From: Streptomyces sp. Isolate_45
GTDB taxonomy: Bacteria > Actinomycetota > Actinomycetes > Streptomycetales > Streptomycetaceae
Reading direction: 5' to 3'
Assembly: GCF_024721315.2 (NCBI RefSeq)
Contig: NZ_JANFAK020000008.1
Location: 1 to 64,000 of the forward strand
DNA: 64,000 nucleotides
Part shown: piece after piece, positions 49,096 to 57,341 of the stretch
Numbering within the stretch: the stretch's first letter is position 1
How the letters are laid out: every line of letters begins with the position of its first letter
Made by a program: the position numbers and the translations under genes
Notes under the pieces: model-generated
The model's database searches: none
Seen by the model: the letters and a program-made list of their open reading frames with translations, nothing else
What the model was told of the DNA's origin: nothing

Positions 49096-49850
49096 AGTGC
49101 CGCTCCCTTGGCCGCCGGGCGGATCAGCACAGCGTTCGTCCGCTCGTACATCCGCTGGAGGTACTCCTCCGGGTCGAAGGCCGTGGAGGCCTTCAGCTCG
49201 GCGCCCGGCAGGGTCCAGTCGGCCAGGTCGGCCACTTCGCGGGCGGCGCGCAGGGCGTCGTCCTCGGTGGGGAAAGCGACCATGGCCCGGCCGTCGTGGT
49301 GTCCCAGCTGCCACGGGTGGGTGACGCCGTCGCCCTCGGCACGGAACTCCGCCGGGAGTTCGTACACCCGCAGGCCCGGCACCGGCTCGACGGCCGACAC
49401 GGTGGTGTCGACGGTGGTGTCGAGGAAGCGCAGCGGGTGGGCCACGACCGGCAGTCCGGGGTCCTGGTCGGGGTCCACGGAGGGGTGGGTGAAGCGCACC
49501 CACTTGCCCAGGGCCCGCGCGTAGCGGATCTCGGAGGTGGTGGACTCCCCGACGTAGTCACCTACCACGAGGATCTCGTCGGCCAGCCGGATCTTGGCCC
49601 GGTGCAGCTCGTCGAGCCGGCGCTTGAGGTCCTCCGCGTCCGCCGAGTCGCCCCACAGCGCGTGCGGCTGCTTCATGTCGCAGCCCGGGCGGACGACGAT
49701 CCGGCCGGCGGCGGTCTCCTGGAGGTCCGCCTCGGTCATCGCGTTCATGAAGCGGGTGGAGCCGCAGATGGCGACGATGACCGGCAGGCCGAGGCCTCGC
49801 TTCGCGGAGACGAGGTGACGCTCGGGGGTGAGTAACTGCGGGTGTGACAT
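49092..49850 (-). CDS. Nucleoside 2-deoxyribosyltransferase-like protein
   Basis: The 252-residue protein begins with an NDT/SLOG-like Rossmann segment (LPVIVAICGSTRFMNAMTEA, ADEILVVGDYVGESTTSEIR, YARALGKWVRF), about residues 20-130. The C-terminal 120 residues are unrelated (WQLGHHDGRAMVAFPTEDDA). NDT-family proteins act on nucleosides or deaminated nucleotides. It is the second gene of the operon. A 30-residue fragment of a close relative is fused to an integrase remnant at 50868-50939. Confidence 0.7.
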   Translation of the reverse strand: MSHPQLLTPERHLVSAKRGLGLPVIVAICGSTRFMNAMTEADLQETAAGRIVVRPGCDMKQPHALWGDSADAEDLKRRLDELHRAKIRLADEILVVGDYVGESTTSEIRYARALGKWVRFTHPSVDPDQDPGLPVVAHPLRFLDTTVDTTVSAVEPVPGLRVYELPAEFRAEGDGVTHPWQLGHHDGRAMVAFPTEDDALRAAREVADLADWTLPGAELKASTAFDPEEYLQRMYERTNAVLIRPAAKGAAL

Positions 49851-49863
49851 GGGCCGTTCTCCT

Positions 49864-50298
49864 CTACTTGGGGTTGAAGATGCTGTGGAAGGCGTCGCGG
49901 AAGACGGCCACGTTCTCCGAGGTCATCCGGTAGGCGATGGCCTTCTCCCAGCTGGTGTGGTTGGGGTCGTAGTGCGGGTAGATCGGGGCGTCGAGCCCTG
50001 CGGGCCACCACTTCCGGCGCTCTCCGCGGCCGAGGGCACGCGACAGGGCGATGGTCGGGCCACGGAGCTTGCCGTCGAAGTGCTCGCGCAGCTTCTCGGC
50101 GCTCTTGTCGCCCTCGGCCTCAACGACGAGCCGGGCGAAGGTGAGCGCGTTGGCTGGCAGTGAGGCGAGGAACTGGACGGCGCGCTCGACGTTCCACGCG
50201 GTGTCGGTCGTGACCGCCAGTTCCTCGCGGTGCTCGGCGAGCAGTTCGAGCAGCTTCCGCTCGAAGTCCGGGGAGGCACCTTCGATGGTGATCTTCAC
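49864..50298 (-). CDS. Hypothetical protein, first gene of the nucleotide-related operon
   Basis: This 144-residue protein starts at GTG (KITIEGASPDFERKLLELLA). Predicted helices fill the centre; the C-terminus (RKWWPAGLDAPIYPHYDPNH) is Trp/Pro-rich. It is 13 bases upstream of the NDT-like gene. No family is recognised. Confidence 0.65.
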   Translation of the reverse strand: MKITIEGASPDFERKLLELLAEHREELAVTTDTAWNVERAVQFLASLPANALTFARLVVEAEGDKSAEKLREHFDGKLRGPTIALSRALGRGERRKWWPAGLDAPIYPHYDPNHTSWEKAIAYRMTSENVAVFRDAFHSIFNPK

Positions 50299-50467
50299 GA
50301 AGGCCTCCGGTGAATTCTTGCCCGGTTCTTACTTTGGTTCTGCATGGGAGGAGCATGCCGGAACCGGGGTCAGCCCGTCCAGACCCGGGGAGAATCTGGC
50401 TAGAATTCTGCACGAACGAGTGAACGGGCGCCCCCGCAGAGCGAGTTGAGCGATCTGTGCGCCGCGC
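50299..50467. promoter_or_regulatory. Promoter region of the nucleotide-related operon
   Basis: These 169 bases separate the operon from the integrase remnant's terminator. The centre (50380-50425) is relatively AT-rich on the minus strand (GAATTCTAGCCAGATTCTCC). No firm promoter assignment. Confidence 0.35.
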
Positions 50468-50510
50468 GAAAAGGGGCCTTGAGCTGAGTGTGTTCCAGCT
50501 CAAGGCCCCT
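50468..50510 (-). terminator. Intrinsic terminator after the integrase remnant
   Basis: AGGGGCCTTGAGCTG (50472-50486) pairs exactly with CAGCTCAAGGCCCCT (50496-50510). On the minus strand TTTTCGCG follows. It ends 20 bases after the remnant's stop. Confidence 0.8.
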
Positions 50511-50529
50511 GGGGACGCTGTGGCGGTTC

Positions 50530-50939
50530 TCAGTCGGCCTGGGGCGCCAGCGCGCTGGCGAGATCGGCGCCGAGGCCGTAGCCGGGGCTGTCGTCGAGGA
50601 GTTGCCTGCGCTTGTTGTAGCGCTGGGTGGTGCGCGAATCCTTGTGGTCGGCCCAGCTCTGCACCTTGTCCGGGCGAGCGTCCGGCTTGGTCAGGGCGTG
50701 GGTGATGCCGTCGCCCTTGGCGCCGTGCGGGCCGCGTACGGGCAGGCCCGCGCGCGGGGCGAGCGCGGCGCACAGCCGCCAGACGGCCGGTTCGTCGAGC
50801 TGGGCCCCGGTGGACGTGCAGAACAGCCACCCCTCGGTGCGGCCGCTCGTGGACATCATCTCGGCCATGAATCGGGTGCTGCCGCAGATCGCGTCGATGA
50901 CCGGCAGGCCGCGGTCGTGCTTGGCTGAGGCGAGTCGCT
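50530..50939 (-). pseudogene. Chimeric fragment: NDT-like N-terminus fused to integrase C-terminus
   Basis: From 50939 down, the frame reads QRLASAKHDRGLPVIDAICG and STRFMAEM, closely matching the NDT-like protein at 49092-49850 (RHLVSAKRGLGLPVIVAICG). It then switches without a stop into the last 100 residues of a tyrosine recombinase very like the intact one at 51442 (GWLFCTSTGAQLDEPAVWRL, HKDSRTTQRYNKRRQLLDDS). There is no start at the NDT end. It looks like a deletion fusing two duplicated genes; only a 112-residue ATG frame (from 50868) could still be made. Confidence 0.75.
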
Positions 50940-50941
50940 GG

Positions 50942-51343
50942 TCAGAACCCCGTCACGGCGGGGTCTTGGAGCCAGTTAGGGTTCCAGCCCTCATCCACGA
51001 GCTCGGTTGCCCATTCCCAGTTCCAACCGCCGTAGGTGAACTCCGTAGGCCATCTCTTTGGCTCGGGGGCTTCAGCCCAGGCAAGTATCAGAGCGATCAC
51101 TTGGAACCTGTCGGGGTCGGGAAGCCAGAACCATTCGCCTGACAGCCGGGACTCGCGGAGCGCATGGTGCAGCGTCCCCTCCCAATCGCCGTCCACGGTG
51201 AGTACGACTTCCAGGCGGCTGGGGTTTCCGGTTTGCAGGGCTGCAAGCCGCTGTAATGGAGGTTGGTTGGTCCGACCGATCTTGACGGCGTCGTGTCCGT
51301 CCATCGCTATGAGGTAGGTCTGGACGGTGCCGGAGCTCAACAT
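50942..51343 (-). CDS. GIY-YIG/T5orf172-like protein
   Basis: The ATG at 51343 gives 133 residues (MLSSGTVQTYLIAMDGHDAV); TTG 51388 would add 15. The core (TYLIAMDGHDAVKIGRTNQP, LQRLAALQTGNPSRLEVVLT, LHHALRESRLSGEWFWLP) matches the MUG113/T5orf172 branch of GIY-YIG proteins, which are nucleases or regulators on mobile elements. YLI and KIGRT hold the usual Tyr and Arg positions. It lies between the integrase and its remnant. Confidence 0.75.
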   Translation of the reverse strand: MLSSGTVQTYLIAMDGHDAVKIGRTNQPPLQRLAALQTGNPSRLEVVLTVDGDWEGTLHHALRESRLSGEWFWLPDPDRFQVIALILAWAEAPEPKRWPTEFTYGGWNWEWATELVDEGWNPNWLQDPAVTGF

Positions 51344-51441
51344 GGTGGCGACACTAGTTGCTGCCTGTGACAGTTTGATGGAGACCAAGATCGGTGTACG
51401 GACTGAGCTGGCGATCCATCCTCGGTACGCCTGACCTGGCG

Positions 51442-52530
51442 TCAGGCGTCATAAGTCAACGCGCTGGCGACATCGGCGGCCAGACTGTAGCCGGGGCTGT
51501 CGTCAAGGAGTTCCCTGCGCCGGTTGTAGAGCTGGGTGGTGCGGGAGTCCTTGTGGTCGGCCCACTGCTGGACCTTGTCCGGCCGGGCGTCCGGCTTCGC
51601 TAGGGCGTGGGTGACGGCGTCACCTTTCACGCCGTGCGGGCCGCGCAGCGGGAGCCCGGCGCGCTTGGCCAGGGACTGGAGGAGACGCCACACGGCTGGT
51701 TCGTCGAGCTGGGCGCCAGATGCTGTGCAGAACAGCCAGCCGGTCGTTCGGCCGTCGAGGTAGTCCTGGAGGGCGTCCCAGGCCACGGGAGGGATCGGCT
51801 TCTTCTTGCGGCCGCCTCCCTTGACCTTCTCCAGGAGCAGCACACGGTGCCCCTTGTCGTAGCCGAGATCTTCCACGCGGGCGTTGAGCAGGGAGTCGAT
51901 GCGCAGGCAGCAGGTGTAGAGGATGAGCAGTAGGGCGTAGGCGCGTTTGCGGTATGCCGCTACCCGGTGCTCGTCGCGGGCGATGGCCACGAACCGGGCC
52001 CACTCGGCTTCGGTATAGCCGGGGGTCGGCGAGTGGTCGGGGTTGACGTATGGCCGCTGGACCGCGTCGAACGGGTTCTTCACCCCGTCGTCGCTGACCT
52101 TGTTCAGGTAGGCAAAGAACGAACTCGCTGCTGACAGGGCATTCTTCCGGGACGCGTCCGCGTACGGGGCCCCGGTACGTGCCATCTCGCCGCGCTGGCC
52201 ACCGCGGACCCGGACCCAGGTCGGGGTCTGCTCCAGCCACAGCCGGAAGGCGTCCGCCAGGGCAAACTTGACCTGCATCGGATGAGCGCCGTGCTCGCGG
52301 GCGAACTCCTCGAAGGCCCTAAACCCTCGGGCATAGGACTTCTGGGTGTGCACGGACCGCTGGTGGGCGATCCACGCGGCGGCCAGGGTGGGTAGTAGGT
52401 CGTCCTCGCCGTAGACGCTGACGAGGTGGTCATAGAGCCTGCGGGCGTGCTCGGGCCACAGGTCACGCGGATCGCTGCGCAGAGTGGCTAGGACCGCGCG
52501 CGGTGCGCGGGCGAGCATCGCGTCGCTCAC
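51442..52530 (-). CDS. Tyrosine recombinase with HxxK in place of HxxR
   Basis: The 362-residue protein starts at GTG overlapping the upstream stop. It has a SAM-like N-terminal domain (TQKSYARGFRAFEEFAREHG), catalytic Arg210 (CCLRIDSLLNARVEDLG), a basic loop (KVKGGGRKKKPIPP), and the C-terminal box with His299, His326 and Tyr335 (WADHKDSRTTQLYNRR). The usual second Arg of HxxR is Lys302 (PHGVKGDAVTHAL). The remnant at 50530 has the same change, so it is not a recent mutation. Length is typical of XerC-like integrases. No attachment site was found. Confidence 0.8.
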   Translation of the reverse strand: MSDAMLARAPRAVLATLRSDPRDLWPEHARRLYDHLVSVYGEDDLLPTLAAAWIAHQRSVHTQKSYARGFRAFEEFAREHGAHPMQVKFALADAFRLWLEQTPTWVRVRGGQRGEMARTGAPYADASRKNALSAASSFFAYLNKVSDDGVKNPFDAVQRPYVNPDHSPTPGYTEAEWARFVAIARDEHRVAAYRKRAYALLLILYTCCLRIDSLLNARVEDLGYDKGHRVLLLEKVKGGGRKKKPIPPVAWDALQDYLDGRTTGWLFCTASGAQLDEPAVWRLLQSLAKRAGLPLRGPHGVKGDAVTHALAKPDARPDKVQQWADHKDSRTTQLYNRRRELLDDSPGYSLAADVASALTYDA

Positions 52531-53543
52531 CGGCCCTCCCCAGGCAGGATTGCGACGGCGCCCTCCGCGTCTGCGCCGGCAGGAGCATCGGCGCCGGGAA
52601 CGGGGCCCGGGCAGCCGAAGCAGAAGGTCACGTAGTCGCCGGTGGCGAGAGGGACTGACTTCACAGCGGTGGGCTGCGTGCAGCGGGGGCAGGTGCCCAT
52701 CATGCTCTCGGGCTCGGGGTGGCCGAACAGGTACTGGCGGATCATCTGCTCCGCAGTGGGCACCACCAGGCCGCAGAAGTGGCAGCGGCTGGACGTCCCG
52801 TCCGTGACCATGGTCATTTCACTGCACTCAGGGCAGTGAAATGTGCGCTCCTCGTAGCCCCTCAGGGTCCCGCGCAGTCGTCGCAGGCGCTGGTCGCCGA
52901 AGGTTTGGATGCCGTCGAGTCCGACCTTGATGTGGATCATCATTTCCAAGACGACATCGTCCTCTTCGTCTATACCGAGGTTGGGCACAAGGATGTCGTC
53001 GAGGAAGCGGACCAGAAAGTCCAGCAGACGTCCCGCGCGGGCTTCGACGGCGCGGGCGTTGTGGGTCAGGCCGTAGTGCTGGAGGGCGTTGCGGTCCCGG
53101 CCGAGATCGGCGAGAGCGGACTCTTCCTTACCCGTGATGGTGACTCCGGCGATACTGCGCAGCCGTCGCACAGCTTCTTCGACGGTGCAGCTCTTGAAGT
53201 CGCCAGACTTGAAGCGGTCCGCGGTGGCGTGGCCGGGGTCGTCGAAGACCAGGCTCCAGTGCTCCTGAACAAGCCGGGCCTTGAGTAGCACCTCTGTCGC
53301 GGCGTGAAGGTGGAGCACCGCGTACTTGATGGAGCGGGGGCCGACATCCTGGGCGGTCAGGTGGTCGACGACGGAGACGAGGTAGTCGATCCCATTGCGG
53401 ATCGGCGGGAAGTCGAGGTCGTGGACATCCTGACCTCGCGCCGACTTCCCTCCCGGCATGTCGGTCGAATTACCTGATTGCAGGGCATCTTGAGGCGGCG
53501 TCAGCATACCCACAGGATAACCGTAATTATCCTGTGCATTCAT
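52527..53543 (-). CDS. Hypothetical protein with zinc ribbons coupled to the recombinase
   Basis: The 338-residue protein is read from ATG 53543; ATG 53567 and 53507 are also possible and no start has a strong ribosome site. Residues 65-205 are helical (VSVVDHLTAQDVGPRSIKYA; RDRNALQHYGLTHN), resembling an abortive-infection or HEPN-like helical bundle. Two zinc ribbons follow (FHCPECSEM ... RCHFCG near 230, CPRC ... CFGC near 285). It overlaps the recombinase by 4 bases. Function unknown; RNYQH-like RDRNALQHYG is compatible with HEPN RNases. Confidence 0.6.
   Translation of the reverse strand: MNAQDNYGYPVGMLTPPQDALQSGNSTDMPGGKSARGQDVHDLDFPPIRNGIDYLVSVVDHLTAQDVGPRSIKYAVLHLHAATEVLLKARLVQEHWSLVFDDPGHATADRFKSGDFKSCTVEEAVRRLRSIAGVTITGKEESALADLGRDRNALQHYGLTHNARAVEARAGRLLDFLVRFLDDILVPNLGIDEEDDVVLEMMIHIKVGLDGIQTFGDQRLRRLRGTLRGYEERTFHCPECSEMTMVTDGTSSRCHFCGLVVPTAEQMIRQYLFGHPEPESMMGTCPRCTQPTAVKSVPLATGDYVTFCFGCPGPVPGADAPAGADAEGAVAILPGEGR
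53511..53536. promoter_or_regulatory. Operator-like inverted repeat CACAGGATAA-N6-TTATCCTGTG
   Basis: Perfect 10-bp arms lie around a 6-base spacer, in a rare AT-rich stretch. It lies at the candidate start region of the helical/zinc-ribbon gene. If that gene starts at ATG 53507, the repeat is a classic operator immediately upstream. Confidence 0.55.
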
Positions 53544-53549
53544 TCCCTG

Positions 53550-53784
53550 ATCGCCGGCCGACCTCATTTGGTTCTTGCTTCCTCGCGTTCGGGCGGCCGG
53601 TCGATCTTCCTTATGGCCACTCGGCGAATCCTTCGCTTGCTTCCGAACTTCACAGAGAGGCTTTCTCTGTCTTGCTGCAACCTCCTTCTGTAATCACTTG
53701 CTTTGAAGCAAGTGCGAGTGGCATCGTGTTGCCTGACAGTCAATCAGCGAGGCGTGAGCTTGCGCCGAGAAGAGAGGATGCGGC
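53550..53784. promoter_or_regulatory. AT-richer divergent intergenic region
   Basis: These 235 bp between divergent genes have lower GC than the surroundings (TTGGTTCTTGCTTCC, CTTTGAAGCAAGTG). AATCACTTGC and GCAAGTG near 53695-53715 form a small inverted repeat. They must hold the promoter of the HTH gene at 53785. Confidence 0.4.
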
Positions 53785-55644
53785 ATGAGTCTGGAAGAGC
53801 TGCTCACCAGTCCCCAGGTCGCAAAGCGCCTCGGGGTGACTCGACAGCGCGTCGATCAGCTCGTGGAGCTGGGACAGTTGCCGGCGCCCATGGGCGTAGC
53901 CGGACGGAACCGATTGTGGCGGGCATCCGACATCGAGCTGGCCGCCGCCAGCAGGGATGAGAGCACCGGTCGATCGGCCGCACCCGACTGGGACCGCGTA
54001 CTTGCCCCCGACACCCCGTTGCGGCTGGACGTCGACGCGGTACTCACGATCCCCGGAGTCTCGTACGACGACGAACCGCAGGTGCACGTGCGGATCTGGC
54101 GCGGCCCCGTGGGAGGTACGCGACGCACGGTCGTCCTCTACGGTGCTCTCGTCGAGTCACACGGCATCATCGTCAACTGGGCCGAGACCGTGGCCCGCAC
54201 CATCGCGGCCCAGCACCTCACCGTCGGCGAGGCCCGCAGCGCCTGGTGGTTCGGCTTCTGGCCCCGCGGCTTTCCTCGCCGCGTACTGAGTATCGACTAC
54301 GTCTCGTTCGCCTTCCCCCGCGCCGACGACTCCGGCGGATCCGGTGGTCTGCTCGATACCCTGCTGCGCCGCGGCAGCAGGGATGCCTGGACCGGAGAGT
54401 TCGAGAATCCCATCTGGCAGCCGATGGAACGGACCGACCTCGCCCGAATTCTGGGCACCGAGCCGGACCTGGACTACCCGCCCGACACCTACACCGCCGC
54501 CGTGGTCACCGACCTTGCCGCCGGACAGCGACCGGCCGTGATCGATTTCGACCCGCTCCAGTTGGACGCCCGACTGCGTCACCTGACGAGCCTGCACGGC
54601 TACCGCCAAGCCCTGCTCTCAGGAGGCCACGACCACCCCGACCTGCCCGCTTTCGGGCTGCTCGCCCAGGGCGGACACGCCCCCGCCGCCCGCACCGCCG
54701 AGGCCCTCGCCATCGCCGTGCGCGCGCTGACCCCGGACGCGGTCGTCGCGGTCGAGGACTACCAGCGCATGACCACCGAGGACCTCGGCACGGTGCTGGT
54801 CGAACGTCGCTTGCGTCGACCGAGTACCGCCGAACAGGCCCTGCTCGACACCTATACCGGCCTGTCCGAGGACCAGCTGTCCGCCGGCGCCGTCTACCGA
54901 GCCCTGACCGAAGTACGCACCCTCACCTCCACGCTGGCCGAGCAGACCGCAACCCGCGGCCCCCACCAGGACCCGACCCTCACCGAGGCCCTCGCCGCAG
55001 CGGAGCCCGAACTCGTCAGCATCCGCCACCTCCTGGATCCCGCCCTCATCGACGACCCCGGCCCCTCCCTCCACGCCATCTCCACGCTCGGCGACGCGGA
55101 GAAGGCCTACCTCGCCACGGTCTCCTGGTGGGGCCCGGCCGCCGGCGACACCCACCGGGCCGTAGCCCTGCGGGACCACGTCTGGCAGAAGGACCGCGAC
55201 GACCTGCGCACCGGGTACGACCCGTTCGGCCGGCTGGTCCTGCACAACCCCACCACCGACGCCCTCGCCGTCGAACGACCCCGTGCTCTACCCGCCACCG
55301 CGTACCCCGACGGCGCCGAGATCCTGGCCACCCCCCGCGCCATGACCGCCTTCGTCCGCCTGCCCGACGGACGATGCGACATCCTGCCCACCGACCCCCG
55401 CTACACCTACGACGACATCACCTGGGGCTACGGCGGCACCGGTCCCGAGACCCTTGCCCAGGCTCTGTCCTTCGCCGTCCTGCCCCACCCCGACCCCAAG
55501 CGCCCCCTGGCCCTGGAGGACCGTCCCCGGGTGACGCAGGACTATCTTCTGGACCTGACCAGCGAGCCGTCGCCGCCGCAGAACGACCCCCTGCGGCTCA
55601 GTGTCGGAGACCTGCGCGCCGCCGTCAGCGACCAAAGCGCGTGA
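53785..55644 (+). CDS. Large protein with N-terminal helix-turn-helix, function unknown
   Basis: The ATG follows AGAGAGGATGCGGC. The 619-residue protein begins with an excisionase/MerR-like DNA-binding domain (LTSPQVAKRLGVTRQRVDQL, then AGRNRLWRASDIELAAA, residues 6-55). Residues 100-230 form an alpha/beta domain, followed by a helical middle and a beta-rich C-terminal third. I do not recognise it. It is followed by two small genes in the same direction and may be part of an uncharacterised system. Confidence 0.65.
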   Translation: MSLEELLTSPQVAKRLGVTRQRVDQLVELGQLPAPMGVAGRNRLWRASDIELAAASRDESTGRSAAPDWDRVLAPDTPLRLDVDAVLTIPGVSYDDEPQVHVRIWRGPVGGTRRTVVLYGALVESHGIIVNWAETVARTIAAQHLTVGEARSAWWFGFWPRGFPRRVLSIDYVSFAFPRADDSGGSGGLLDTLLRRGSRDAWTGEFENPIWQPMERTDLARILGTEPDLDYPPDTYTAAVVTDLAAGQRPAVIDFDPLQLDARLRHLTSLHGYRQALLSGGHDHPDLPAFGLLAQGGHAPAARTAEALAIAVRALTPDAVVAVEDYQRMTTEDLGTVLVERRLRRPSTAEQALLDTYTGLSEDQLSAGAVYRALTEVRTLTSTLAEQTATRGPHQDPTLTEALAAAEPELVSIRHLLDPALIDDPGPSLHAISTLGDAEKAYLATVSWWGPAAGDTHRAVALRDHVWQKDRDDLRTGYDPFGRLVLHNPTTDALAVERPRALPATAYPDGAEILATPRAMTAFVRLPDGRCDILPTDPRYTYDDITWGYGGTGPETLAQALSFAVLPHPDPKRPLALEDRPRVTQDYLLDLTSEPSPPQNDPLRLSVGDLRAAVSDQSA

Positions 55645-56171
55645 TCATGCCGAACGTGCTCGTCATACTGCCCGACGGCCGCACAGCCACCGTGCACAGC
55701 CACCGTGGGACCCTCTCCGCCCACGACCGCTCCGGGCTCGGCTCCGTCGAGATCCTGGAGGCCACGACGAGAGAGGGCCTGCGCCGGTCCCTGGGCTGCG
55801 CCGCAGCCCGGTATACGGCCTATTCGGACTTCATCGAGAACGCCGAAGGAGGCCTCACGGTCCAGGCGCGCGTGCTGTGCAACGAGGAGACCTGCGCTGA
55901 AGGCGCTGTACGCGCAGCCCTCCACGACCCGGTCGAGGCAAGCGAAGCCGAAGCTGCCCAAGACTGGGCTGTCGAAGCCGTGACCGCAGCCGTCCTGCGA
56001 GACCTTCCGCCCAATCCGCAGACCACTGACCTCCACGCCTGGGCCTGGGCCATGGGGCTCACCGGCGCAGGCGGTCAGCCCTATCCCGTACCGGACCTCA
56101 GCCGGGCGCTCGGCCGGCTGAACCAGGACCCCGGACCTCCGACGGCGACGCCGGAGTCCTACCCGGGGTGA
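55641..56171 (+). CDS. Hypothetical protein coupled to the HTH gene
   Basis: The GTG overlaps the previous stop (GTGA); ATG 55647 is an alternative. The 176-residue acidic product starts with strands (MPNVLVILPDGRTATVHSHR) and is helical at the C-terminus (EASEAEAAQDWAVEAVTAAV). Family unknown. The start resembles the coding of an RNA- or peptide-binding domain, but this is a guess. Confidence 0.6.
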   Translation: MIMPNVLVILPDGRTATVHSHRGTLSAHDRSGLGSVEILEATTREGLRRSLGCAAARYTAYSDFIENAEGGLTVQARVLCNEETCAEGAVRAALHDPVEASEAEAAQDWAVEAVTAAVLRDLPPNPQTTDLHAWAWAMGLTGAGGQPYPVPDLSRALGRLNQDPGPPTATPESYPG

Positions 56172-56243
56172 CCGCCCCGTCCTCTCGGGGCCGGGAACCC
56201 CGCCCTCCGCCAACGCGCAGCAGCCGAAAGCTAGGAGAAGGCA

Positions 56244-56747
56244 ATGACCGACGACCGACACCAGCACTTCATGGACTCGAACGTCCGCCGCCCCGACGAC
56301 ATCCCACCCATCGTGCCCCTCACCTGGCTTGCCGACAAGCACGCCCACCACGGCGATCGGCTCCTCAACAATCTGCTGCCCGACGACTTCCCGCATGATG
56401 TCGATCGCGGAACCGCCGGCGACGCCCTGACCCTGCTTGCCCTGGGCACCGCACTGCGCCGCTCCGTCGAGCAGCACCGCGGTGTCGACATCCACCAGGC
56501 ACTCACCCTCGGCGCGACGTGGGCCGAGGTGGCCCTCGCCTTGGACGTCGACACCGAACGCGCCCGCACATGGCTGCAAGCCTGGGCCGACGGACAGCGC
56601 AGTCTCTACCTCCTTGCCGAGTCCGAAGGGCACCAGCCCATGGGCCTCTCGGCCAGCCAGCACGCCGCCGTCGTCGCTCTGACCGAACGCGGTGACGGCG
56701 AGGCGCTCCCCCCGAACGCTTCCGACCCCGGCGAAGCCTCTGCCTGA
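56244..56747 (+). CDS. Hypothetical protein with a helix-turn-helix-like segment
   Basis: The ATG follows CTAGGAGAAGGCA. The 167-residue protein is helical. Residues 85-120 (HQALTLGATWAEVALALDVD, then TERARTWLQAWAD) look like a helix-turn-helix. It lies 72 bases after the previous gene in the same direction. A regulatory role is plausible. Confidence 0.6.
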   Translation: MTDDRHQHFMDSNVRRPDDIPPIVPLTWLADKHAHHGDRLLNNLLPDDFPHDVDRGTAGDALTLLALGTALRRSVEQHRGVDIHQALTLGATWAEVALALDVDTERARTWLQAWADGQRSLYLLAESEGHQPMGLSASQHAAVVALTERGDGEALPPNASDPGEASA

Positions 56748-56927
56748 CCTGGCCCGCGCTACTTGCGTGGATGGCCGACGGGAAGTGTTCCCGTCGGCCC
56801 TTCCGGTGCGAGCGCCCCCATCCGCACCCGCCACCGAAGGCATCGGCCTGTAGCCGCGTCCCCCGCCAGCGTCGGTAGCGGACAACGCATGACGGGCAGT
56901 CCCGATCACATACAGGAGGGCGGGTCC

Positions 56928-57107
56928 CTAGTCGAACGTAGGCAGCTGGACGCCCCGGGCCCAAAGCTGCCAGGCGCCGTCACTTCGCTTCTGCCACCCG
57001 TCCGGCTCCGGCCCATGTTCAAGGAACCGCTGAAAGCGCGACTCGGCCCACTCTGCGAAGGTGGCCCGCCGGTTCGCCTCCAAGCCGGGACGGATGGCAG
57101 CTTGCAT
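56928..57107 (-). CDS. Possible small hypothetical protein
   Basis: From ATG 57107 the frame gives 59 residues (MQAAIRPGLEANRRATFAEW ... GVQLPTFD), with coding-like codon use, a helical N-terminus and a Trp-rich C-terminus. The ribosome site (GAGGGCGGCACGCGG) is modest. An earlier start is possible. Confidence 0.4.
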   Translation of the reverse strand: MQAAIRPGLEANRRATFAEWAESRFQRFLEHGPEPDGWQKRSDGAWQLWARGVQLPTFD

Positions 57108-57207
57108 CCGCGTGCCGCCCTCGACTTGCTCAGCTAGCAGGCAGCCAGCGACCCGTCTTCCGGGGCCCACGTCGTGTCCGCTGCCGTACGGGGCGAAGGC
57201 GGCATGA

Positions 57208-57247
57208 CAGAGCCCGGCCGGGTGACTACGGTCCCGGCCGGGCTCTG
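57208..57247. terminator. 15-bp perfect-stem hairpin
   Basis: CAGAGCCCGGCCGGG and CCCGGCCGGGCTCTG pair exactly around a 10-base loop. There is no T-run. It lies downstream of the secreted-protein gene (stop 57342, minus strand) and upstream of the small minus-strand frame at 57107; probably the terminator of the former. Confidence 0.6.
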
Positions 57248-57341
57248 CGTGCGGGGGCGGTGCGGGGGTCAGAACTCCTTGTCGCGTAGGTCCCGCTCTT
57301 CTCGGAGCAGGTCTTCCTCGCGGCGGCGCTCAGCCTTGATC

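Noticed and set aside
54246..55600. Arg/Pro-rich plus-strand frame inside the large HTH gene
   Set aside because: Only its final part (55641-56171) has coding character; the rest is a +2-frame shadow.
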